Below are positions 1 through 9,557 of a DNA stretch of 64,000 nucleotides, one piece after another (position 1 is the stretch's first letter; every line of letters starts with the position of its first letter). The notes beneath the pieces were generated by a model. It did no database searches and was not told where the DNA came from. It was given only the letters and a program-made list of their open reading frames with translations. The position numbers were made by a program, and so were the translations under genes. The DNA is taken from positions 60,867 to 124,866 of the forward strand of contig JAEUPZ010000024.1 in NCBI GenBank assembly GCA_016789885.1, read 5' to 3'. This stretch comes from Chromatiales bacterium (lineage in GTDB: Bacteria; Pseudomonadota; Gammaproteobacteria; Steroidobacterales; GCA-2729495).

Positions 1-1
1 G

Positions 2-349
2 GTCCAGGCCCAGGCGGTGGCCGAGCTGCGTGCGGCCGGCCAGGCCGAGGCGGCCGCGCGGGCCACGGGCTTCGTCGTCGACCCGACCGAACCCTACTCC
101 ACCGGCCAGTCGTACCTGCAGGACTTCACGCCCGCGTACGGCGGCGACGACGGCAAGGTTCACCTGGCTTCGCCCGGCCTCTTCCAGGACTACGACAGCT
201 GGTACACGTCGATCCTGCCGGAACGGGTGCAGGGCCAGCTCTACTGCCACATCCCGACGGTGGCCTACCTGAAGGCCCTGGCGACCGGCGCGAGGGCGCC
301 GGGGACGGTGGTGACCACCGGGGAAGGCGCGACCGTCACGCCGCGCTGA
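2..349 (+). CDS. C-terminal part of an unrecognised protein
   Basis: The reading frame is open from the left edge of the window and stops at TGA 347-349, so only the last ~115 residues are present. The fragment is rich in Gly, Tyr and Asp in its middle, with a conserved-looking stretch around YDSWYTSILPERVQG, and has no recognisable membrane segment. It ends with a short Thr/Gly-rich tail. I do not recognise the family. The next gene is convergent, 78 bp away. The missing N-terminus could lie only a little upstream or far beyond the window. Confidence 0.6.
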   Translation, partial: VQAQAVAELRAAGQAEAAARATGFVVDPTEPYSTGQSYLQDFTPAYGGDDGKVHLASPGLFQDYDSWYTSILPERVQGQLYCHIPTVAYLKALATGARAPGTVVTTGEGATVTPR

Positions 350-427
350 ACTGGGGGCAGCACCGCCGGCCGTGCACGGGAAACGCTGATCGCATTGTGG
401 CGGCAGCCGGCGCCGCGGGGCGCGCGT

Positions 428-1384
428 TCAGCCGAGGACGGCACCCACGATCTCGGCCTCGGCCCGCGCCGCCGACGCCACCTCGTCGAAGGAGCGGCCA
501 TCGAGCCTGACCCGGGCCAGCGCCGCCTCGGCGGCGGGCTCCGCCGGCGCCCCGGGACGGCGCAGCCGGTAGTGCAGCTTGGCGCCGCAGAGGATGCGCG
601 CCAGCAGCGAGAGATCCGTCAGGTCGGCATCGAAGATGGCGTTCTGCTGCTCGACGGCTTCGGCCACGCGCGACGGGATGCGCCAGTGGTCGAGGATCGT
701 GCGGGCGATGGTCGCGTGCCACTCGTTCAGCGCATGCTCCCAGTCGGCGATCTCCCGCGGGTCGAGGCTCTCCTGCCGGGCGCGCGCGAAGAGGTACAGC
801 TTGCCGAGCAGGTGGAACAGGCCGATGGCCATGGCCTCGTCGGGCTGCACGCCGGGCACGCGGCGCGCCACGGCGAAGCACAGCGCCGCCACCCCGTTGC
901 TCGTCTTCCAGATGTCCGCCAGCACCGGCCGGATCGGGCGCAGCCACTCGAGCTGCTCCATCTGGCGCATGGCGAAGGCGGTGGCCTGGCTCCGGACCAT
1001 GGTGAAGCCCAGGGCGTTGATGGCGGCCCTGAGGTCGCTGACCTCGCGGCCCGACTTGTTGAAGGCCGCCGAGTTGGCCAGGTGCACCAGCCGCGCCGCC
1101 AGCGCCGGCTCGCTGGCCACCAGCCTGACGATGTCCCGGGCCGAGGTGGACTCGTCCGAGAGGGCGCGGTGGATGCTGACGACGACATCCGGGAAGCCCG
1201 GCAGGTCCAGGTTGTTGCCGTTAAGGTCCTGGCAGAGGCCCGCGACGATCGCCGCCGCATCGACATTGCGGCCCGAGTCGAGGTGGATGACCGGATTGAC
1301 CGGCGCCGGGGCCGGGGCCTGCCGGTCACGGCGCAGGTCGCGCGCCGCGACGAGATCATTGGTCGCTGCCATGAGGTTGCCCAT
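428..1384 (-). CDS. HDOD domain signalling protein
   Basis: This 318-residue protein carries one HDOD domain (roughly residues 55-255), recognisable from the LPGFPDVVVSIHRAL start, the LVASEPALAARLVHLANSA helix pair and the ALGFTMVRSQATAFAMRQ helix. HDOD proteins are catalytically dead relatives of HD phosphohydrolases and act in signalling and regulation in proteobacteria. No effector domain such as GGDEF, EAL or a receiver is fused here; the N-terminal ~45 residues are Ala/Pro-rich and probably disordered. An internal ATG at 1372 is an alternative start. It faces the truncated gene to its left and is divergent from the DUF4404 gene. Confidence 0.85.
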   Translation of the reverse strand: MGNLMAATNDLVAARDLRRDRQAPAPAPVNPVIHLDSGRNVDAAAIVAGLCQDLNGNNLDLPGFPDVVVSIHRALSDESTSARDIVRLVASEPALAARLVHLANSAAFNKSGREVSDLRAAINALGFTMVRSQATAFAMRQMEQLEWLRPIRPVLADIWKTSNGVAALCFAVARRVPGVQPDEAMAIGLFHLLGKLYLFARARQESLDPREIADWEHALNEWHATIARTILDHWRIPSRVAEAVEQQNAIFDADLTDLSLLARILCGAKLHYRLRRPGAPAEPAAEAALARVRLDGRSFDEVASAARAEAEIVGAVLG

Positions 1385-1568
1385 CCACTGACAAGGTGCC
1401 CGGTGTCCGCGCCATCCCCTTCGCGCACCGGCAACCGACTATAAGCGGGGGGTAGCGGACCCGGCTGTGACGCGTTGCCGCCAGCGCAAAATCGGCGGCC
1501 ATCAGGCACCGCGGCGCCCGGGGCATAATGGCCGCTCCGGCACGGGCCGGCGACCGCAGGAAGACCCC

Positions 1569-1832
1569 ATGGACCGCGACCGGCTACGCACCCTTCTCAC
1601 CGAACTGCACCGCGAGCTGGGCAGCGCCGAGCGCCTCGATGCCGAATCCAGGGCGCTCGTCGAACAGGTGCTGGCCGACGTCGACCGCCTCGATACGGCC
1701 GCGGGCCAGGCCAGCCAGGGCAGGGACGACGGCGACCTGCGGGACCTCGTCCTCAAGCTCGAGAGCGAGCACCCGCGGCTCGCAGCCGCCATCGGCCAGG
1801 TGGCCGACGCGCTGGGGCGCATCGGCATCTAG
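1569..1832 (+). CDS. DUF4404 family protein
   Basis: A small 87-residue, highly charged, all-helical protein starting MDRDRLRTLLTELHRELG and ending in an amphipathic ALGRIGI helix. Length and the leucine/glutamate heptad-like pattern match DUF4404, a proteobacterial family of unknown function that probably forms a coiled coil. The ATG at 1569 is preferred over the in-frame upstream start because an AGGAAG ribosome-binding sequence sits just before it and similarity begins there. It is convergent with leuA, with only 30 bp between stops and no clear terminator. Confidence 0.8.
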   Translation: MDRDRLRTLLTELHRELGSAERLDAESRALVEQVLADVDRLDTAAGQASQGRDDGDLRDLVLKLESEHPRLAAAIGQVADALGRIGI

Positions 1833-1862
1833 CGGTGCAGCGGGCCGGCCGCTGATTCCCGA

Positions 1863-3563
1863 TCAGCCGGCCGCCACCACCACCCGCTCGAGCGTCGCAG
1901 GAATCCCCGAGCCCTCGCGGGCGGCCACGCGGTTCACGCCACTGAGGATGGCGAGCACCGAGGCCGTGACGATGTTCGGGTGGATGCCGACGCCGAAGGC
2001 GCTGCCCGGCACACCGTCGACGGCGAGCTCCACCATGGCGGCGGCGCGGGCATTCGCCCCCTCGCCGATGCCGCGCTCCTCGTAGGACTGCACGCGCACC
2101 GGCAGCGCCAGGGCCTGCACGACGGCGTCGATGGGGCCGTTGCCGGTGCCGACGAGCACCGCCCGGCGCCCGGCGCTCTCGACCGTGATGCGGATGCCCT
2201 GCTTGTCGCCGGCCTCGAAGAGGTGGTGCTCGACATAGCGGATCGGCGCCTCGCGCCCGAGGTACTCGCGCGTGAACAGCGACCAGATCTGGTCGGCGCT
2301 GACCTCGGTGCCCGTCGCGTCGGCGTGCTTCTGCACCACGCTGCTGAACTCGACCTGCAGGCGGCGCGGGATGACGAGCCCGTGGGTCGTCTCGAGCACG
2401 TAGGCGATGCCGCCCTTGCCCGACTGGCTGTTGACGCGAATGATCGAATCGTAGGTGCGGCCGAGCTCGCGCGGGTCCACCGGGAGGTACGGCACGTCCC
2501 AGACGCCGTCGGCACTCTGCCGCGCGAAGCCCTTGCGGATGGCGTCCTGGTGCGAGCCCGAGAAGGCCGTGAACACCAGGTCGCCGGCGTACGGGTGGCG
2601 CGGGTGCACGGGCAGCTGCGTGCAATCCTCGGCCGTGCGCGCCACCTCGTTGATGTCGGAGAAGTCGAGGCCGGGGTCGATGCCCTGGGTGTAGAGGTTC
2701 AGCGCGAGCGTCACGAGGTCGACGTTGCCGGTGCGCTCGCCGTTGCCGAAGAGGCAGCCCTCGACCCGGTCGGCACCGGCCATGAGCGCGAGCTCGGCGG
2801 CCGCCACGGCGGTGCCGCGGTCGTTGTGCGGGTGCACGCTGATGAGGACGCTGTCGCGCCGGGCGACGTTCCGGTGCATCCACTCGATCTGGTCGGCATA
2901 GACGTTCGGCGTCGCCATCTCGACGGTGGCCGGGAGGTTGAGGATCACCTTGCGGTCCGGCGTCGCGCCCCAGGCTTCGACCACCGCGTCGCAGACCTCC
3001 TTCGCGAAGTCGAGCTCGGTGGCGCTGAAGGTCTCGGGCGAGTACTCGAGGACCCACTCGGTCTCCGGGTATTGCGCACAGAGCTCGCGGATGAGCGTCA
3101 CGCTCTGCACGGCGAGCCGCACGATCTCGCCCTTCTCCATGTTGAAGACCTTCTCGCGGAAGGCCGGCGACGTCGCGTTGTACACGTGGATGATGGCCCG
3201 CGGCGCACCGCGGAACGACTCGATGGTGCGCCGGATCAGCGGCTCGCGGCCCTGGGTCAGCCCGCCGATGGTGACGCCGGCGGGAATGTGGCCACCCTCG
3301 ATGAGCATGCGCACGAAGTCGAACTCGGTCTGCGAGGCCGACGGGAACCCGACCTCGATCTCGCGGAAACCCACGTCGCAGAGCAGGCGGAACATGCGGA
3401 GCTTCTTCTCCGGCCCCATGGGCTCGAAGAGCGCCTGGTTGCCGTCCCGCAGGTCGGTGCTGAGCCAGGCCGGCGCCCGGTCGATGACCCGCGAGGGCCA
3501 GGCACGGTCGGGCAGGTTCACCGGCGGGAAGGGGCGGTAGCGGGCGGCGGGCATCTTCAACAT
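1863..3563 (-). CDS. leuA: 2-isopropylmalate synthase (LeuA, ~566-residue form)
   Basis: Catalyses the committed step of leucine synthesis, condensing acetyl-CoA with 2-oxoisovalerate. The TIM-barrel signature is clear: [14 protein letters not shown] near the N-terminus with the catalytic Arg-Asp, and HPHNDRGTA carrying the metal-binding His-x-His, followed by [16 protein letters not shown]. The C-terminal ~120 residues match the regulatory domain that normally binds leucine. The 566-residue length fits the longer class of LeuA. The ATG at 3563 is chosen because GGAG lies 6 nt upstream; an in-frame ATG at 3617 would add a Pro/Ala-rich tail. It is divergent from an Lrp/AsnC regulator, a natural candidate for its control. 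Confidence 0.95.
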   Translation of the reverse strand: MLKMPAARYRPFPPVNLPDRAWPSRVIDRAPAWLSTDLRDGNQALFEPMGPEKKLRMFRLLCDVGFREIEVGFPSASQTEFDFVRMLIEGGHIPAGVTIGGLTQGREPLIRRTIESFRGAPRAIIHVYNATSPAFREKVFNMEKGEIVRLAVQSVTLIRELCAQYPETEWVLEYSPETFSATELDFAKEVCDAVVEAWGATPDRKVILNLPATVEMATPNVYADQIEWMHRNVARRDSVLISVHPHNDRGTAVAAAELALMAGADRVEGCLFGNGERTGNVDLVTLALNLYTQGIDPGLDFSDINEVARTAEDCTQLPVHPRHPYAGDLVFTAFSGSHQDAIRKGFARQSADGVWDVPYLPVDPRELGRTYDSIIRVNSQSGKGGIAYVLETTHGLVIPRRLQVEFSSVVQKHADATGTEVSADQIWSLFTREYLGREAPIRYVEHHLFEAGDKQGIRITVESAGRRAVLVGTGNGPIDAVVQALALPVRVQSYEERGIGEGANARAAAMVELAVDGVPGSAFGVGIHPNIVTASVLAILSGVNRVAAREGSGIPATLERVVVAAG

Positions 3564-3675
3564 GACGGGCTCCGGGGCAGCGGCCGGGGCCGACGGGCCC
3601 CGGGACATGGTGGGCATCGTAGGCGGAAGGCCGGGGCAGCCGGTTGCGAAGGCCGTCGGATGTCGACCCCGTCAG

Positions 3676-3720
3676 GGCATTTTCTGCCCCTCGCGGATAG
3701 TTTCGTGGCAGATTATTGCC
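3676..3720. promoter_or_regulatory. Pair of phased dyads in the leuA-Lrp intergenic region
   Basis: Two interrupted palindromes of the form GGCA-N5/6-TGCC lie at 3676-3688 and 3707-3720, both with AT-rich centres. Their centres are about 31.5 bp apart, three helical turns, so both face the same side of the DNA. They sit 24 bp before the regulator start codon and ~110 bp from the leuA start. Lrp/AsnC proteins commonly bind several phased dyads of this sort, so this is a plausible site for the adjacent regulator; binding itself is inferred. Confidence 0.45.
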
Positions 3721-3744
3721 GTCCGGCCACCGGAGACCCTTGCC

Positions 3745-4215
3745 ATGCGCCTCGACCGCTACGACCGCCGCATCCTGGAGCTGCTCCAGGAGAACGCCCA
3801 GCTCTCGAACCAGGAGCTGGCCGACCGCATCGGCCTGTCCCCCTCGCCCTGCCTGCGGCGGGTCCGGGCCCTGGAGGAGGCCGGCATCATCACGGGCTAC
3901 CGGGCCCTGGTGGACGCCAGGAAGCTTGGCCTCACGCTGACGGCCCTGGTGCACATCGCCATGGACCGGCACACGCCCGACCGCTTCGCCAGCTTCGAGA
4001 AGGAAGTGAGCCGCCTGCCCGAGGTGCTCGAGTGCCTGCTGATCACCGGCCAGGACGCGGACTACCAGCTCAAGGTCATCGTGCGCGACATGGACGCCTA
4101 CCAGGAGCTGTTGTTGACCCGCATCACCCGCATCGAGGGCGTGACGGGGGTGCACTCCTCCTTCGTGCTCCGCTCGGTGCTCGATCGCACGGCGGTGCCG
4201 CTGCCGTCCGCCTGA
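3745..4215 (+). CDS. Lrp/AsnC family transcriptional regulator
   Basis: A 156-residue regulator with the standard two-part layout: an N-terminal AsnC-type helix-turn-helix (residues ~4-60, containing LDRYDRRILELLQENAQLS and LADRIGLSPSPCLRRVRAL) and a C-terminal RAM ligand-binding domain (residues ~65-145). These proteins form octamer-like rings and sense amino acids. The start at 3745 has GGAGA eight bases upstream and gives the family's usual length. It is divergent from leuA, separated by 181 bp carrying two phased dyads, which suggests control of leucine synthesis together with self-regulation. Confidence 0.92.
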   Translation: MRLDRYDRRILELLQENAQLSNQELADRIGLSPSPCLRRVRALEEAGIITGYRALVDARKLGLTLTALVHIAMDRHTPDRFASFEKEVSRLPEVLECLLITGQDADYQLKVIVRDMDAYQELLLTRITRIEGVTGVHSSFVLRSVLDRTAVPLPSA

Positions 4216-4266
4216 GGTCGCGCGCGGGCCAGGGCAGCCCCCTTGCAGCCTGCGTCCAACAACCTG

Positions 4267-5088
4267 CTAGGCGACGCGGCTGGCCGACCGGGGGCGGAAC
4301 GGTGCCCGCAGGACGCCGGGCAGGCTGCGCCACTCGGGCTCGGCGTAGCCGTCGAGCCCGAGGCTGATCTCCTCCGGCCGGTCACGCAGGCGGAACGTGC
4401 CGAACAGCCGGTCCCAGACGGACAGGAAGCTCGCGTAGTTCGAGTCCGTCTCTGGCTGCCAGCGCGAGTGGTGCACCAGGTGCATGGCCGGCGTGACCAG
4501 CACGGCCCGCAGTGCCGCGTCCACGGCGGGCGGGACCCGCACGTTGCCGTGGTGGAACAGGATCACCGGCAGGGCCAGCAGCTCGTAGGCCAGCAGCTGC
4601 GGCACGGTCATGCCGATGAGCGGCAGCACCGCGAGCCGCGCCGTGAACGACAGCAGCACCTCGACCGAATGGAAGCGCACGCCGGTGGTCACGTCCATGT
4701 CGGCGTCGGCATGGTGCAGGGCGTGGAACCGCCACAGCAGCGGCAACCGGTGGTTCAGCCGGTGCCAGGCGTACTGCCAGGCGTCGAACAGCACGATGAC
4801 AGCGAGCCACTGCGCCCAGCCGGTGAGACCCAGCCAGCGCACGATGCCGAAGCCCGCCGCCCCGGCGCGGGTGGTCACCACGACCAGGGCGGCCGCGACG
4901 AGCCCCACGAGCACCGTGTTGAGCCCGGCGAGCCCGAGGTTCGTGGCGGCGTGGGCCAGCCGGCGGCCGCGGCCGGCATGGATGGGCCGCCACGACTCGC
5001 ACAGCCACAGCAGCGCCAGCACCAGGGCGCCGAGGCCCAGGCGCCACTGCTGCAGTACCGGAGCCAGGAGGGAATCAGGGGCGTCCAC
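4267..5088 (-). CDS. Sterol desaturase / fatty acid hydroxylase family membrane protein
   Basis: A 273-residue multi-pass protein with the three histidine boxes of the di-iron hydroxylase superfamily: H109-x3-H113, H122-x2-HH126 and H203-x2-HH207. Four or so hydrophobic segments (residues ~17-32, 52-72, 92-108, 150-178) place it in the inner membrane with the His boxes on one side. Members hydroxylate or desaturate lipids such as fatty acyls and sterol-like molecules using O2. The substrate cannot be read from sequence. It converges on the Lrp-type gene and is divergent from the aldolase. Confidence 0.9.
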   Translation of the reverse strand: MDAPDSLLAPVLQQWRLGLGALVLALLWLCESWRPIHAGRGRRLAHAATNLGLAGLNTVLVGLVAAALVVVTTRAGAAGFGIVRWLGLTGWAQWLAVIVLFDAWQYAWHRLNHRLPLLWRFHALHHADADMDVTTGVRFHSVEVLLSFTARLAVLPLIGMTVPQLLAYELLALPVILFHHGNVRVPPAVDAALRAVLVTPAMHLVHHSRWQPETDSNYASFLSVWDRLFGTFRLRDRPEEISLGLDGYAEPEWRSLPGVLRAPFRPRSASRVA

Positions 5089-5266
5089 GCGCCGACGCTA
5101 CTGGCTTCAGCGCGCACACGCCAGCCCGTCCCCAGGGCTCCATGGCGGCCCGGCAGCGGCGGATCCGGCGGTGTGAACCAGCCGGCTTGAGGCACCCCTC
5201 CCCCTGGTCCAGAATTGCGCCCGGCCCCGGGCCGTCCGGGACGCACCCACCGATGCGAGGCAGGAC

Positions 5267-6361
5267 ATGAACCGATTCGACCAGCAGAAGCGCAAGATGG
5301 CGACCCAGGACGGCTTCATCGCCGCGCTCGACCAGAGCGGGGGCAGCACGCCCAAGGCGCTGAACCTGTACGGGCTCAAGAGCGACGCCTGGTCGAACGA
5401 CGACGAGATGTTCGCGCTGGTACACCAGATGCGCACACGCATCATCACGACCCCGGCCTTCAACGGCGACCGCATCCTGGCGGCGATCCTGTTCGAGAAC
5501 ACCATGGACCGCGGGATCCAGGGCCAGCCGACGGCCGACTACCTCTGGAACGTCAAGCGCGTCGTCCCGATCCTGAAGGTCGACAAGGGCCTGGCCGACG
5601 AGGCCGACGGCGTGCAGCTGATGAAGCCCATGCCGGCGCTCGACGCGCTGCTCGACAAGGCCGTGGGCAAGCGCATCTTCGGCACCAAGATGCGCTCGGT
5701 CATCAAGCAGGCCAACGCGAAGGGCATCGACGCCATCGTCGAGCAGCAGTTCGCCGTGGGCCGGCAGATCATCGCCAAGGGCCTGGTGCCGATCATCGAG
5801 CCCGAGGTCGACATCAAGTGCCCCGACAAGGCAGGCGCCGAGGCGCTGCTCAACGCCGCCATCCTCAAGCACCTGGACAAGCTCGGGGCAGGGCAGCACG
5901 TCATGCTCAAGCTCACGATCCCGGAGCAGGAGAACCTCTACGCCGGCTGCATCGCCCACCGGCAGGTGCTGCGCGTCGTGGCCCTCTCGGGCGGGTATTC
6001 GCGCGAGGAGGCCAACCGCCGCCTCGCCCGCCAGCACGGCATGATTGCGAGCTTCTCCCGCGCCCTGGTCGAGGGCCTCACGGCCCAGCACTCCGACGCG
6101 GAGTTCGACGAGGCCATGGACGCGGCGATCCAGTCCATCTTCGAGGCCTCGCGCACCTCCGGCATTGGGCTACCGGGCGGCCAGCAGCTGATCGATGGCG
6201 TCGGTCATCTCCCGCGAGGCGGGATCGACACTGCTGCCGAAGTACCTCACCACCCGCCCGTCCGGGGCCACGAGGTACTTGTTGAAGTTCCAGCCCGGGG
6301 CACGGGACTGGCGCGCCAGCTCCCGGAACACGGGGTTCGCCCCGTCGCCCGTCACCGGTGA
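5267..6361 (+). CDS. Class I fructose-bisphosphate aldolase, with aberrant C-terminal extension
   Basis: Schiff-base aldolase of the bacterial ~296-residue type, cleaving fructose-1,6-bisphosphate to two triose phosphates. Recognisable are [24 protein letters not shown]-like [20 protein letters not shown] with the active-site lysine region, [12 protein letters not shown] and [17 protein letters not shown]. Family proteins end shortly after AIQSIFEAS (here residues 288-295). This frame instead continues ~69 residues and overlaps the antisense glutathione peroxidase by 192 bp. The extension looks like antisense translation rather than real protein. A one-base frame change near 6160 would stop at 6189-6191. 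AGGCAGGA precedes the ATG. Confidence 0.88.
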   Translation: MNRFDQQKRKMATQDGFIAALDQSGGSTPKALNLYGLKSDAWSNDDEMFALVHQMRTRIITTPAFNGDRILAAILFENTMDRGIQGQPTADYLWNVKRVVPILKVDKGLADEADGVQLMKPMPALDALLDKAVGKRIFGTKMRSVIKQANAKGIDAIVEQQFAVGRQIIAKGLVPIIEPEVDIKCPDKAGAEALLNAAILKHLDKLGAGQHVMLKLTIPEQENLYAGCIAHRQVLRVVALSGGYSREEANRRLARQHGMIASFSRALVEGLTAQHSDAEFDEAMDAAIQSIFEASRTSGIGLPGGQQLIDGVGHLPRGGIDTAAEVPHHPPVRGHEVLVEVPARGTGLARQLPEHGVRPVARHR

Positions 6362-6733
6362 CGGCGCGAGCATGGTGAACTTCACGCCGTAATTGACGTA
6401 GCAGACGTCGGCGGTCTTCGCCTGGTCGGCGTCCTCCTGGTTGAAGTCGTCGGACGGGAAGCCGACGACGACGAGCCCCCGGTCACGGTACTTCTGGTGC
6501 AGTGCCTCGAGGCCCTTGAACTGGGGCGTATAGCCGCAGTAGCTCGCGGTGTTGACGACCAGCAGCGGCTTGCCGGCCGCAACCTTGCAGAGGTTCACCG
6601 TCCCGGCCGAGCGCAGTCTGGGGAAGTCCCGGTCGAGCCAGGCCGGGCAATCGGCCGCCCGGGCAGAGGTGGCGCCGAGGGCAGCAAGGCCCAGCGCGGC
6701 GAGCAGAGCGAGGGGGCTGAAACGGCGATGCAT
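6170..6733 (-). CDS. Exported glutathione peroxidase-family thiol peroxidase
   Basis: A 187-residue BsaA/GPx-like protein with a cleavable signal peptide (about residues 1-24, ending SARA), so it acts in the periplasm. The peroxidatic Cys is in [12 protein letters not shown], and the family WNF motif appears in [10 protein letters not shown]; the Gln after the Cys motif is also present. Cys rather than selenocysteine is encoded. It reduces hydroperoxides, probably with thioredoxin-like donors in bacteria. The start at 6733 is preferred over 6886 because it gives the signal peptide and has GGGAGA upstream. Its 3' end is overlapped by the aldolase frame on the other strand. Confidence 0.9.
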   Translation of the reverse strand: MHRRFSPLALLAALGLAALGATSARAADCPAWLDRDFPRLRSAGTVNLCKVAAGKPLLVVNTASYCGYTPQFKGLEALHQKYRDRGLVVVGFPSDDFNQEDADQAKTADVCYVNYGVKFTMLAPSPVTGDGANPVFRELARQSRAPGWNFNKYLVAPDGRVVRYFGSSVDPASREMTDAIDQLLAAR

Positions 6734-6893
6734 GGCGTTCTCCCGTTGCGATGGCTGGTGTTTCGCAGCCCGGGGCCGGCCGGATTGACCGGCCGGCCCC
6801 GGCGGCGCGCGATCGCGGGCGTGCGCGCCGACCGGGGCGCGGGCCAGGGCACCCTCGGCAACACCGGCATTTGGGTGTAGCGTCACCGGTCAC

Positions 6894-9089
6894 ATGGTCA
6901 GCCCCGCCACCCTGCCCGCTGCGGCCACCACCGGCGACATCGGCGCCCTCGTCGCCGACCTCGACCCCGCCGACCGGGAGCTCGTCGGCCGCGCCGCCGG
7001 CGCGGCCCGCACGCTGTACGGCGACACGCAGCTCGGCACCGGGGAAGCTGCCTGGGAGCATGCACTGGGGCTCACCGGCAACCTCGCCATGCTGCGCGCC
7101 GATGCCGCGACGCGGGCGGCCGGGCTGCTGTTCGCAGCTCCCAACCACCTGCGCGATGCCCGCGAGCGGCTGGCGCGGGAGTTCGGCCCGACGGTGGGGT
7201 CGCTCGTCCTGGGCATCAGCACCGTCAACAAGCTGCGGGTCGTCACCCGCAGCCTCGCGACGGACGCGCCCGCACCCGGCGTGCGGGATCCCGACCGGCG
7301 GACCCAGGTCGAGACCCTGCGCAAGATGCTGCTGGCCATGGTCGAGGACATCCGGGTCGTGCTGATCCGGCTGGCGAGCCGCACGCAGACGCTGCGTTTC
7401 CTCACGAAGGCGGACAGCCCGCAGCGCGAGGCGCTCGCGCGGGAGACCCTCGACATCTACGCGCCGCTCGCCAACCGCCTTGGCGTCTGGCAGCTCAAGT
7501 GGGAGATGGAGGACCTGTCGCTCCGGATCCTCGAGCCCGCCACCTACACCCGCATCGCAAAGGCCCTGGACGAGCGTCGCCTCTCACGCGAGGCCTTCAT
7601 TGCCGATGCCACGGCGGCCCTGGCCGCAGCGCTTTCGGCCGCGGGCCTCGACGCCGAGGTGACGGGCCGGCCAAAGCACATCTACAGCATCCACAACAAG
7701 ATGCGGCAGAAGCACCTCGCCTTCGAACAGGTGAACGACATCCGCGGGCTGCGCGTGCTGGTGCCGACCGTCGAGGACTGCTACACGGCGCTCGGCGTCG
7801 TCCACGACCTCTGGAAGCCCATCGCCGCCGAGTTCGACGACTACATCGCGCGGCCCAAGCCCAACGGCTACCGCTCGCTGCACACCGCAGTCACCGGACC
7901 CGATGGCCGGCCACTCGAGGTCCAGATCCGCACGCCCGAGATGCACCAGGCGGCGGAACTCGGCGTCGCCGCCCACTGGCGCTACAAGGAGGGCAGCAGC
8001 GGGCCGGCCGAGGCGGACGGTCGCATCGCGTGGCTGCGCGAGATGCTGGCCTGGCGCGACGAGGTGGTGGCCGGCAGCGACTGGCAGGAGGCCTCGAAGC
8101 AGGCGGCCCGCGACGACACCGTCTACATCCTGACCCCGCAGGGGCGCGTGGTCGACCTGCCGAAGGGGGCCACCCCCATCGACTTCGCCTACGCGCTGCA
8201 TTCGGACATCGGGCACCGCTGCCGCGGGGCCAAAGTCGACGGGGCAATGGTACCCCTCGACTTCCAGCTGCAGAACGGCCAGCGGGTCGAGATCATCACG
8301 ACGAAGGCCGGCGGGCCCTCGCGGGACTGGCTGACCCAGCCGGGCTTCCTCGCAAGCCACCGGGCGCGCAGCAAGGTGCGCCAGTACTTCGTCGCCGAGG
8401 AGCGGGCCCGCACCGTCGCCGCGGGCCGGGCCACCGTCGAGCGCGAGATCCAGCGCGAGGGCGCCGGCCGCGTGGGCCTCGAGGAGCTCGCCCGCAGCTT
8501 CGGCTGCGCCGACACCGAGGAGTTCTTCGCCGCCGTCGGCCGCGAGACCATCGGGGCCAAGGCCCTGCAGCAGGCGCTGCGCGGACCTGCTGAGGCTCCG
8601 GCCGAGGCCCCGGCCGTCGTACCCCGCAAAAGCCAGGCGGCCGGCCCAGCCGAGGGCGTGCTTTTCGTTGGCGTGGACCGGCTGATGACCCAGCTTGCCG
8701 GCTGCTGCAAGCCACTGCCGCCGGACCCGATCACCGGCTTCGTGACCCGGGGCAAGGGCATCTCGGTGCACCGGCAGGACTGCCGCAGCCTCGCCCAGCT
8801 CGTGCACCGGCATCCCGAGCGGGCCATCGAGGCCGAGTGGGGTGCCCGCGCCACCGGTGTCTACTCAGCGGACATCCATGTCGAAGCCCACGACCGGCAG
8901 GGCTTGCTCCGGGACGTGTCTGACGTACTCTCCCGGGAGCGCATCAACGTCACGGCCGTGAACACCCAGTCCCGGCAGCACGTCGCGCAGATGGCTTTCA
9001 CGGTCGAGGTCACGGACCTCGACCAGCTTCACCGGACCCTGCAGCTCATCCGCGAGGTCCGTGGCGTAATTACGGCAAGGCGACGCTGA
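6894..9089 (+). CDS. relA: RelA-type (p)ppGpp synthetase
   Basis: A 731-residue long RSH protein. The N-terminal HD hydrolase region has lost its His-Asp motif (AGLLFAAPNHL where hydrolases carry HD), so it should be synthetase-only like RelA. The synthetase domain is intact (GRPKHIYSIHNKMRQKH, PKPNGYRSLHT, EVQIRT). A TGS domain follows (DDTVYILTPQGRVVDLPKGA), then a Cys/His zinc-finger-like segment (LAGCCKPLPPDPITGFVTRGKG ending VHRQDC) and a C-terminal ACT domain. It makes the stringent-response alarmone at stalled ribosomes. The stop overlaps the next ATG by one base, so the stress protein is translationally coupled. No strong ribosome-binding site is seen before 6894. Confidence 0.93.
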   Translation: MVSPATLPAAATTGDIGALVADLDPADRELVGRAAGAARTLYGDTQLGTGEAAWEHALGLTGNLAMLRADAATRAAGLLFAAPNHLRDARERLAREFGPTVGSLVLGISTVNKLRVVTRSLATDAPAPGVRDPDRRTQVETLRKMLLAMVEDIRVVLIRLASRTQTLRFLTKADSPQREALARETLDIYAPLANRLGVWQLKWEMEDLSLRILEPATYTRIAKALDERRLSREAFIADATAALAAALSAAGLDAEVTGRPKHIYSIHNKMRQKHLAFEQVNDIRGLRVLVPTVEDCYTALGVVHDLWKPIAAEFDDYIARPKPNGYRSLHTAVTGPDGRPLEVQIRTPEMHQAAELGVAAHWRYKEGSSGPAEADGRIAWLREMLAWRDEVVAGSDWQEASKQAARDDTVYILTPQGRVVDLPKGATPIDFAYALHSDIGHRCRGAKVDGAMVPLDFQLQNGQRVEIITTKAGGPSRDWLTQPGFLASHRARSKVRQYFVAEERARTVAAGRATVEREIQREGAGRVGLEELARSFGCADTEEFFAAVGRETIGAKALQQALRGPAEAPAEAPAVVPRKSQAAGPAEGVLFVGVDRLMTQLAGCCKPLPPDPITGFVTRGKGISVHRQDCRSLAQLVHRHPERAIEAEWGARATGVYSADIHVEAHDRQGLLRDVSDVLSRERINVTAVNTQSRQHVAQMAFTVEVTDLDQLHRTLQLIREVRGVITARRR

Positions 9090-9511
9090 TGACGGAAACG
9101 GCCAACATCCTGGTTCCCATGGACGGCTCCCCCGCCGCCCTGCGCGCCCTGCGCCACGTGGCCCGCAGCCGGCGCGGCCGGCCAGTGCACGTGCTCGTGC
9201 TCAACGTGCAGCCGGGGATGCCCCCGAGCCGGCACGTGACCCGCGCGATGATCGCCGAGTACCAGGCCACCCATGGCGAGGCCGCCCTGAAGCCTGCCCG
9301 CGAGCTCGCGACGCGGCTCAAGCTCGACGCCGAGTACTACGTGCGCAGCGGCGATGCGGCCCGCGAGATCGCGGCCCTGGCCCGGGAAACCGGCTGCCAG
9401 GAGATCGTGATGGGCACGCGGGGCCTGAGCCGCCTCGGCGGCGTGCTGCTAGGCTCGGTCGCGAGCAAGGTCGTGCACCTTGCCGGCGTGCCCGTGACCC
9501 TCGTCAAATGA
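9089..9511 (+). CDS. Universal stress protein (UspA family)
   Basis: A single-domain 140-residue Usp. It starts with the ILVPMDGSPAALRALRH strand-helix and ends with the nucleotide-binding signature GTRGLSRLGGVLLGSVA, the G-2x-G-9x-G-S/T pattern of ATP-binding Usps. Its ATG shares one base with the relA stop (TGATG), so expression should follow relA, linking it to starvation or stringent control. Cytoplasmic; the exact role of Usps is usually in survival under stress and varies. Confidence 0.92.
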   Translation: MTETANILVPMDGSPAALRALRHVARSRRGRPVHVLVLNVQPGMPPSRHVTRAMIAEYQATHGEAALKPARELATRLKLDAEYYVRSGDAAREIAALARETGCQEIVMGTRGLSRLGGVLLGSVASKVVHLAGVPVTLVK

Positions 9512-9557
9512 CCCCGGGCGCGGCACCGCGCCCGCACCACCCCCGGAGATCCACGCC

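Noticed and set aside
395..1444. Long plus-strand open frame over the HDOD gene
   Set aside because: It has a skewed Arg/Val/Gln composition and no recognisable motif, while the opposite strand encodes a clear HDOD domain; high GC creates such antisense frames throughout the window.
1980..4367. 795-codon plus-strand frame opposite leuA and across the Lrp gene
   Set aside because: leuA and the Lrp-type regulator have full-length family matches in other frames; this frame is His/Arg/Glu-rich antisense translation.
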